From Microcystis aeruginosa Ma_SC_T_19800800_S464 (GTDB lineage: Bacteria > Cyanobacteriota > Cyanobacteriia > Cyanobacteriales > Microcystaceae): a DNA stretch of 56,048 nucleotides. Location: assembly GCA_007095785.1 (NCBI GenBank), contig SFBL01000084.1, forward strand, positions 1 through 56,048. The letters run 5' to 3'. Made by a program: the position numbers and the translations under genes. Positions 51,475-56,048 of this stretch are shown here, piece after piece. Under the pieces are notes generated by a model, which ran no database searches, was not told where the DNA came from, and saw only the letters and a list, made by a program, of their open reading frames with translations. The first letter of the stretch is position 1. Each line of letters starts with the position of its first letter.

Positions 51475-53805
51475 ATGATTAATCGCCAAAGTTTGCTGAG
51501 ATTCGCCCACAAGTTTAATCTCATTTTATTGATAATCGCTACAGTTTTTTGTCTTTGGAGTAATCCCGCTTTTGCCCATCGTCCCCATGATGTGATTAGT
51601 CAAGTGGAAGTCTCTCCTGATTTCCAGACAGATAATACAGTATATATATTGGTGCGAAATAACTTTTATAAGTCTAGCGACGGAGGTAGCAACTGGACAA
51701 GATTAATTCAAGGTTTAGATTATACGGGGGAATTAAGTTCCCTCTCCCTATCTCCCGTCAATAAAAATATTCTCTATTTAGCTTCAAGATCCGATGGTAT
51801 TTATAAAAGTGAAGATGCGGGGGAATCTTGGCAGAAAGTTAATCAGGGTTTAGAAACTAACTTTATTAACTTCCTAGAAATTGCCCCTTCCGATCCCAAT
51901 ATAGCAGCAGCAGTGGGATTAGAAAAAGGGGTTTATTTAACCGAAGATGGTGGTAAAAATTGGTCAAATATTTTCCCCACCAAGACACTAATAACCTTTC
52001 TCGCTATTACTCCCAACAATCCAGGGCGAATTTTTTTCGGGGATGAACAGGGTAAATTATACACTTCCTCCGATGGGGGGAAAACTTGGCAGAATCTCCC
52101 CTTACCTACCAATGTGGGGGCAGTAGATACAATTGCTTTTTCTCCTAATTTAGACAGGGATAAAACCTTTTTTGTCGGCACAGAAGAAGCAGGTATTTTA
52201 AAAACCGTTGATGATGGTAAAACCTTCCAAGCCGTTAACGAAGGAATTAAAGATAAAATCATCGAAGACATCGTTATTTCTCCCGACTATGCCCAAAACT
52301 CCACCCTTTATGCCATTACTTGGTATGACGGAATGTATGTTTCGCAAGATGGGGGCAAAAGTTGGAAAAAGATGAGCGAGGGTTTAACGAAAGATAAACA
52401 GGCTGATGATTATAAAGTTCCCCACTTTATGGATTTAAAAGTCGTTGAAGATACGATGTTTTTAGGGGGATTTAATGGCTTATTTAAAACCACAGATAGC
52501 GGCAAACAATGGCAGGAAATAGAAACTTTAGACCGGGGAACAGTTATCGCTATGGCGGTTTCTCCTAATTATGCCCAGGATGGTACTGTCGTCATTGCTA
52601 ATTATGTAGGCAATATCTTCATCAGTCGGGATAAAGGGGAAACTTGGACACCAATTAATCGCGGTTTAGAGGTTTATCGACTTGGTAAAGATCCCGAAGA
52701 ATCAGGACAAGATCCCCGGCGTTTCTTTGACATTGCCTTTTCTCCTAACTATGGAAAAGATAGAACTATTTTTGCGGGGTTTTTACGCAATAGATTTGCC
52801 AAATCCGATAACGGTGGTGATTTATGGAAAATTATCGAAATTGATAAAGGAGTACGCGGTCCGAGAATAGTTCCTTCTCCAGATTTTGCCAAGGATAAAA
52901 CTCTTTTTCTCACCAATCAGCAGGGTAGAATATTTCGTTCTACCGATGGAGGAAATACGGTTAAAAATATCAGTGAAGTGGGCAGAATTTCCGGTAATTA
53001 TGCCCCTGCCATGGTAGCTTCCCCCGATTTTGCTAAGGATAAAACTTTGTTTGTCACGGGAACAGAGGGGATTTATCAAAGTGTTGATGGTGGACTAACT
53101 TGGAAAAATGTCAGCCAAGGAACCCCCCTATCACAAGCTTCTAATGTGCAGTTGGCAATATCTCCCAATTATCCCAGTGATGGAACTATTTTTGCGGGGA
53201 CAATTTTTTCTGGTTTGTATGTCAGCAAAGATGGGGCTAAAAGTTGGACAAAATTAGAGAAACCGGGGTTTAATCCCAATACCTCAGTAGAAACCATTGC
53301 TATCTCTCCTAATTATGCTAATGATCGCACGGTAATAGTTAGTTTACAGGGAGATGGTTTGTTTAAATCTACCGATGGAGGAGAAACTTTTAAATCAATT
53401 GGTGATCCTAAAATACCCCTAGTGAAAATTCATAGTATCCCTTCCTCTGGTATCTCCGTCCAGTTTTCTCCTAATTACGCTCAAGATAAAACTTTATTCG
53501 GTTTTGGTGGCGCTCAAACTACAGTTTTTCGTTCCACCGATGGGGGGGAAACTTGGACAAGTGCAACCATTCCTCCTCACGCGGAAGAAAATACACCCCG
53601 CTATAAAATCGGTGAGTTTTTCTCTGGTCGCCTTGGCACAATCCTACGCTTAGTTATCCCGATTCTCCTCGCAATCGTCGCTTATTTTCTGGTGGGTTTC
53701 TTGAAACTGGAGAAAATTATTAATCTTCCTAAACCATTCTTCCGCATGGCAGCAGCATTTATGATTTTTCTGTTTGTTTTCTTCGCTATCATCACCCAAG
53801 TTTAG
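51475..53805 (+). CDS. Exported BNR/Asp-box repeat protein with C-terminal membrane anchor
   Basis: This 776-residue protein has an N-terminal signal sequence (hydrophobic LILLIIATVFCLWSNPAFA), about fourteen Asp-box motifs of the type SxDGGxTW, and repeated SPNYAxDxT segments, predicting one or two beta propellers. The last about 60 residues hold two hydrophobic helices (IPILLAIVAYFLVGFL and MAAAFMIFLFVFFAII). The propeller probably faces the lumen or periplasm. It is much longer than the PSII factor Ycf48, which uses the same repeats. The ligand is unknown. Confidence 0.8.
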   Translation: MINRQSLLRFAHKFNLILLIIATVFCLWSNPAFAHRPHDVISQVEVSPDFQTDNTVYILVRNNFYKSSDGGSNWTRLIQGLDYTGELSSLSLSPVNKNILYLASRSDGIYKSEDAGESWQKVNQGLETNFINFLEIAPSDPNIAAAVGLEKGVYLTEDGGKNWSNIFPTKTLITFLAITPNNPGRIFFGDEQGKLYTSSDGGKTWQNLPLPTNVGAVDTIAFSPNLDRDKTFFVGTEEAGILKTVDDGKTFQAVNEGIKDKIIEDIVISPDYAQNSTLYAITWYDGMYVSQDGGKSWKKMSEGLTKDKQADDYKVPHFMDLKVVEDTMFLGGFNGLFKTTDSGKQWQEIETLDRGTVIAMAVSPNYAQDGTVVIANYVGNIFISRDKGETWTPINRGLEVYRLGKDPEESGQDPRRFFDIAFSPNYGKDRTIFAGFLRNRFAKSDNGGDLWKIIEIDKGVRGPRIVPSPDFAKDKTLFLTNQQGRIFRSTDGGNTVKNISEVGRISGNYAPAMVASPDFAKDKTLFVTGTEGIYQSVDGGLTWKNVSQGTPLSQASNVQLAISPNYPSDGTIFAGTIFSGLYVSKDGAKSWTKLEKPGFNPNTSVETIAISPNYANDRTVIVSLQGDGLFKSTDGGETFKSIGDPKIPLVKIHSIPSSGISVQFSPNYAQDKTLFGFGGAQTTVFRSTDGGETWTSATIPPHAEENTPRYKIGEFFSGRLGTILRLVIPILLAIVAYFLVGFLKLEKIINLPKPFFRMAAAFMIFLFVFFAIITQV

Positions 53806-53818
53806 GAGAAATTTTGAC

Positions 53819-53843
53819 CGGCGGGGCTTGACAAATCCCGCCG
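53819..53843. terminator. GC-rich hairpin after the BNR gene
   Basis: CGGCGGG and CCCGCCG form a 7-bp stem around an 11-nt loop that contains TTGACA of the next promoter-like repeat. No T-run follows. Confidence 0.4.
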
Positions 53844-53907
53844 CTTGCCATATACTTATATGTATAATGGGAATCCGTGCCTGCCTGCGACCTCTGATTT
53901 TTACAGC
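53828..53907 (+). promoter_or_regulatory. Promoter/leader repeat copy B, facing the 3' end of fumC
   Basis: TTGACAAAT (53828), TATACTT (53851) and TATAAT (53863-53868) are followed by GGGAATCCGTG and CCTGCGACCTCT. The copy points into the 3' end of fumC, so it would make an antisense or short RNA. It is related to copies A (13234) and C (55431, minus strand). A TATAC-N7-GTATA inverted repeat overlaps the -10. Confidence 0.55.
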
Positions 53908-53925
53908 AGTTATCCCCTCAGACAA

Positions 53926-55329
53926 TTAACCATCAGCAACGTAGGGATTAACCATCTTAGCGGGGTCAACAATGCGATCAAAATCCTCTTCCTCGATGTA
54001 TCCTAGTTGCAAGGCTGCCACTTTCAGGGTTAAATCCTTTTCTAGGGCATAATGAGCGACGTAGGCAGCCTTTTGGTAACCAATCACGGGACTTAATGCA
54101 GTCACCAGCATCAAGGATTGATTTAAAAAAGTCTCAATTTGTTTTTGATTAGCAGTCATCCCCTGAACCAAAAATTGACAGAAATTACCGCAACCATCCG
54201 TGAGCAAACGGATAGACTGCATGAGATTATGAATCAACAGCGGTTTATAGACATTCATCTCCAGATGTCCTCCAGCACCTCCCATCGTCACCGCTAAATC
54301 ATTAGCCATCACCTGCACTGCTATCATCGATAAAGCTTCGCATTGGGTGGGATTAACTTTCCCCGGCATAATTGAAGAACCCGGTTCATTTTCCGGCAGC
54401 TGTAATTCTCCTAATCCACAACGGGGACCACAGCTAAGTAAACGGATATCATTAGCAATTTTATAGAGGGAACTAGCGATAGTTTTCAGTCCCCCGCTCA
54501 AAAAAACCAGAGCATCGTGGGAACCTTGCACGGTAAACTTATTAGGAGCGGTAATAAAGGGTAATTTGGTCAGATTAGCGATTTCGGCAGCCACATCTTC
54601 AGCAAAACCGAGAGGAGCATTAATTCCCGTACCGACTGCTGTTCCTCCCAAGGATAAACGATAGACTTTTTCTAGACATTTTTCTAGCCAATCGCTGCCA
54701 TCATCTAATAAACCCACATAACCAGAGAATTCTTGTCCGAGGGTTAAAGGGGTGGCATCCTGTAGGTGAGTGCGACCAATTTTAACTATATTTGCCCATA
54801 ATTGCGCCTTTTCATCGAGACTATTCCGTAATAGTTGCAGACTGGGAATTAATTTTTCCTTGACTGCCAAGGCAACGGCAATATACATGGCCGAGGGAAA
54901 GGAATCATTAGTCGATTGGGACATATTAACATGATCGTTGGGGTCAACGGGAGTTTTGCTACCCAGAGGATTCCCCGTCAGTTGACTGCAACGATTGGAG
55001 ATGACTTCGTTGATGTTCATGTTAAATTGGGTGCCACTTCCCGTCATCCAAACGTAGAGGGGAAAGTTATCTGCGTGTTGTCCGGCTAAAATCTCATCGC
55101 AGACTTGACAGATAAGATTTTTTCTCTCCTGACTGAGACGATTTTTTTGCTGATTGACAATTGCACAGGCTTTTTTGAGAATGGCATAGGACCGGATCAT
55201 CTCCCGGGGCATGAGATTATCACCGATACTAAAGTATTGTAGGGATCTTTGGGTCTGCGCTCCCCAAAGTTTATCGGCAGGTACGGGAATTTCTCCCATG
55301 CTGTCTTTCTCGATGCGAAATTCTGTCAT
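53926..55329 (-). CDS. fumC: Fumarate hydratase, class II
   Basis: This 467-residue enzyme interconverts fumarate and malate. It carries the superfamily signature [11 protein letters not shown], the substrate-binding [14 protein letters not shown] and [11 protein letters not shown] segments, and [11 protein letters not shown] chose the ATG at 55329 ([17 protein letters not shown]), which gives the usual FumC length; the upstream extension translates the leader and promoter. It is flanked on both sides by copies of a promoter-like repeat in inverted orientation. Confidence 0.95.
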   Translation of the reverse strand: MTEFRIEKDSMGEIPVPADKLWGAQTQRSLQYFSIGDNLMPREMIRSYAILKKACAIVNQQKNRLSQERKNLICQVCDEILAGQHADNFPLYVWMTGSGTQFNMNINEVISNRCSQLTGNPLGSKTPVDPNDHVNMSQSTNDSFPSAMYIAVALAVKEKLIPSLQLLRNSLDEKAQLWANIVKIGRTHLQDATPLTLGQEFSGYVGLLDDGSDWLEKCLEKVYRLSLGGTAVGTGINAPLGFAEDVAAEIANLTKLPFITAPNKFTVQGSHDALVFLSGGLKTIASSLYKIANDIRLLSCGPRCGLGELQLPENEPGSSIMPGKVNPTQCEALSMIAVQVMANDLAVTMGGAGGHLEMNVYKPLLIHNLMQSIRLLTDGCGNFCQFLVQGMTANQKQIETFLNQSLMLVTALSPVIGYQKAAYVAHYALEKDLTLKVAALQLGYIEEEDFDRIVDPAKMVNPYVADG

Positions 55330-55353
55330 CTTTAAGTTACTTCTGCATCTGGC

Positions 55354-55431
55354 CTGAAAAGAGAGAGGTTGCAGGGCGACACGGATTCCCATTATAACAA
55401 AAGTATAAGTCAAGTCTAGCTAGTTTGTCAA
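55354..55431 (-). promoter_or_regulatory. fumC promoter and leader (repeat copy C)
   Basis: Read on the minus strand: TTGACAAAC (from 55431), TATACTT (55407), TATAAT (55396-55391), GGGAATCCGTG, TCGCCCTGC, AACCTCT. The fumC ATG follows about 60 nt after the -10, so this is very likely its promoter. The -35 to -10 distance (29 nt) is too long for direct sigma-70 contact, suggesting an activator or an alternative arrangement. Confidence 0.6.
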
Positions 55432-55821
55432 GCCTTATTGAGGATTTTTTCCGATGTTAGGGACTAAAAAGAGCGCAGTTGATCGAGTCGGTTTGATGGG
55501 GGCAAATTTATTGCCATGATTATCGGTAACGTCAATGCTAATCGTGAGGCAATTATTCAGCGATCGCTGATCTGGATAATAATTGCTTGCTACCGTTGGA
55601 CGTTGTGAAAACTTTCTCAATTGCTGAGGAGCGATCGCCTAATGCTGGATTAACTTATTCCCCGGTATCAAGTTACAGCTTTGTAAAGATTGGTTACAGA
55701 CTAAGCCAAGAGAGAAAACTAGGGGTAAATTGACAGTAATCTTGCCGATCACCCCTAAAAAACGACAACAATTAGTGCTGTTTACAGTACGCTGATCTAG
55801 CTAACACGCTTTTGGACGTGA

Positions 55822-55922
55822 TATACGGAAAGATTCTTGCGATCACTCCACTTGAGCGTAATATACGGAAAGATTCTTTTAAAAGTGCGTATTTAGCGTA
55901 GTATAAGGAAAGTTTCCGTATA
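55822..55922 (+). promoter_or_regulatory. Operator-like array of TATACGGAAAG at 40-bp spacing
   Basis: TATACGGAAAGATTCTT begins at 55822 and 55862, and TATAAGGAAAG begins at 55902, so the three copies are exactly 40 bp apart. A fourth copy in reverse (TTTCCGTATA, 55913-55922) forms a palindrome with the third. Each unit starts with a CGT(A/G)-like box (GACGTG, AGCGTA, AGCGTA). It lies 71 nt before a gene start. The remainder of 55432-55821 shows no gene I can support. Confidence 0.65.
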
Positions 55923-55992
55923 TTATATAGTTAGGCTGACAGATTCTACCAAGCTGCAAAAGCGAACCTAATCACAAATAGGAGAGAGCGCA

Positions 55993-56048
55993 ATGTCTCA
56001 CGGATCACCCTTAAGCATTAATTACGAAAAACTTGAGTCTCTACTTTC
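55993..56048 (+). CDS. Start of a gene cut by the right edge
   Basis: AGGAGAGAG precedes the ATG by 6 nt, and the first 18 codons read MSHGSPLSINYEKLESLL. The NYEKLESLL segment resembles the opening helix of GUN4-type domains (DYTKLRDLL), but this is a weak guess from few residues. The upstream operator-like array suggests tight regulation. Confidence 0.6.
   Translation, partial: MSHGSPLSINYEKLESLL

Noticed and set aside
55435-55620. 61-residue minus-strand frame upstream of fumC
   Set aside because: The sequence looks partly protein-like (TISIDVTDNHGNKF) but I see no ribosome site or family; left out as unsupported.
1-56048. tRNA or rRNA genes
   Set aside because: I scanned by eye for T-loop and acceptor patterns and found none convincing; a covariance-model search would be decisive.

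Overview
The window looks like chromosome from a unicellular bloom-forming cyanobacterium, most like Microcystis aeruginosa (inference from gene content and style, not from a search). It carries phycobilin synthesis (pcyA), photosystem II assembly (ycf39), the photosynthetic NDH-1 genes ndhN and ndhD, a 4-hydroxybenzoate prenyltransferase of the plastoquinone type, hemF, a glycolate/lactate dehydrogenase (glcD) and a sphR-sphS-phoU phosphate-signalling cluster. GCGATCGC (HIP1) sites are frequent, and low-complexity heptamer arrays of the ACTGATA/ACTGATT type sit at many gene ends.

Layout. 0-2.5 kb: a partial gene end, a truncated coiled-coil gene, a PEP-CTERM surface protein with a poly-G promoter, a VapBC-like pair and a gene remnant. 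2.5-20.4 kb: mostly core genes (YciI, 2H RNA ligase-like, glcD, creatininase family, sphR-sphS, phoU, an ABC permease, a tiny membrane protein divergent from ndhN, gltX, pfkA, ndhD, pcyA and a large transglutaminase-fold membrane protein). 20.4-29.6 kb: an AT-rich accessory island. 29.6-55.4 kb: core genes again (SRPBCC, DUF1499, DUF427, ubiA-like, a UvrD-like helicase, tilS, hemF, a K+ channel, nadK, ycf39, an LD-carboxypeptidase, an Rpn-type nuclease with a duplicated 3' end, a cupin, folP, a coiled-coil protein next to coaD, DUF427, thioredoxin, map, a USP, DUF2811, pth, a BNR-repeat membrane protein and fumC). 55.4-56.0 kb: an intergenic region ending in a 40-bp-phased operator-like array upstream of a gene cut by the window edge.

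The main discovery candidate is the 9.2-kb island. It is bracketed by a 64-nt direct repeat (about 86% identical) of the 3' end of the transglutaminase-fold gene, resembling the duplicated gene end left when an element inserts at a gene's 3' terminus. Inside lie a His-rich coiled-coil protein, a 1275-aa protein that joins an unrecognised coiled-coil module to a complete bacterial dynamin-like protein, and a second dynamin-family GTPase directly downstream. Then follow two MITE-like elements, a PIN toxin pair, a truncated Phd/YefM antitoxin and other debris. Paired dynamin-like GTPases in a mobile, toxin-antitoxin-rich setting suggest a membrane-remodelling stress or anti-phage module, related in concept to Leo/Eleos dynamins. 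That function is inference.

A second signal is a repeated promoter-plus-leader sequence (TTGACAAA, about 14 nt, TATACTT, 4-5 nt, TATAAT, then GGAATCCGTG and CCTGC). One copy lies upstream of pfkA and two lie in inverted orientation on either side of fumC. It could be a shared regulatory element for central carbon genes or a small mobile promoter element.

No rRNA, tRNA or CRISPR array was recognised by eye.
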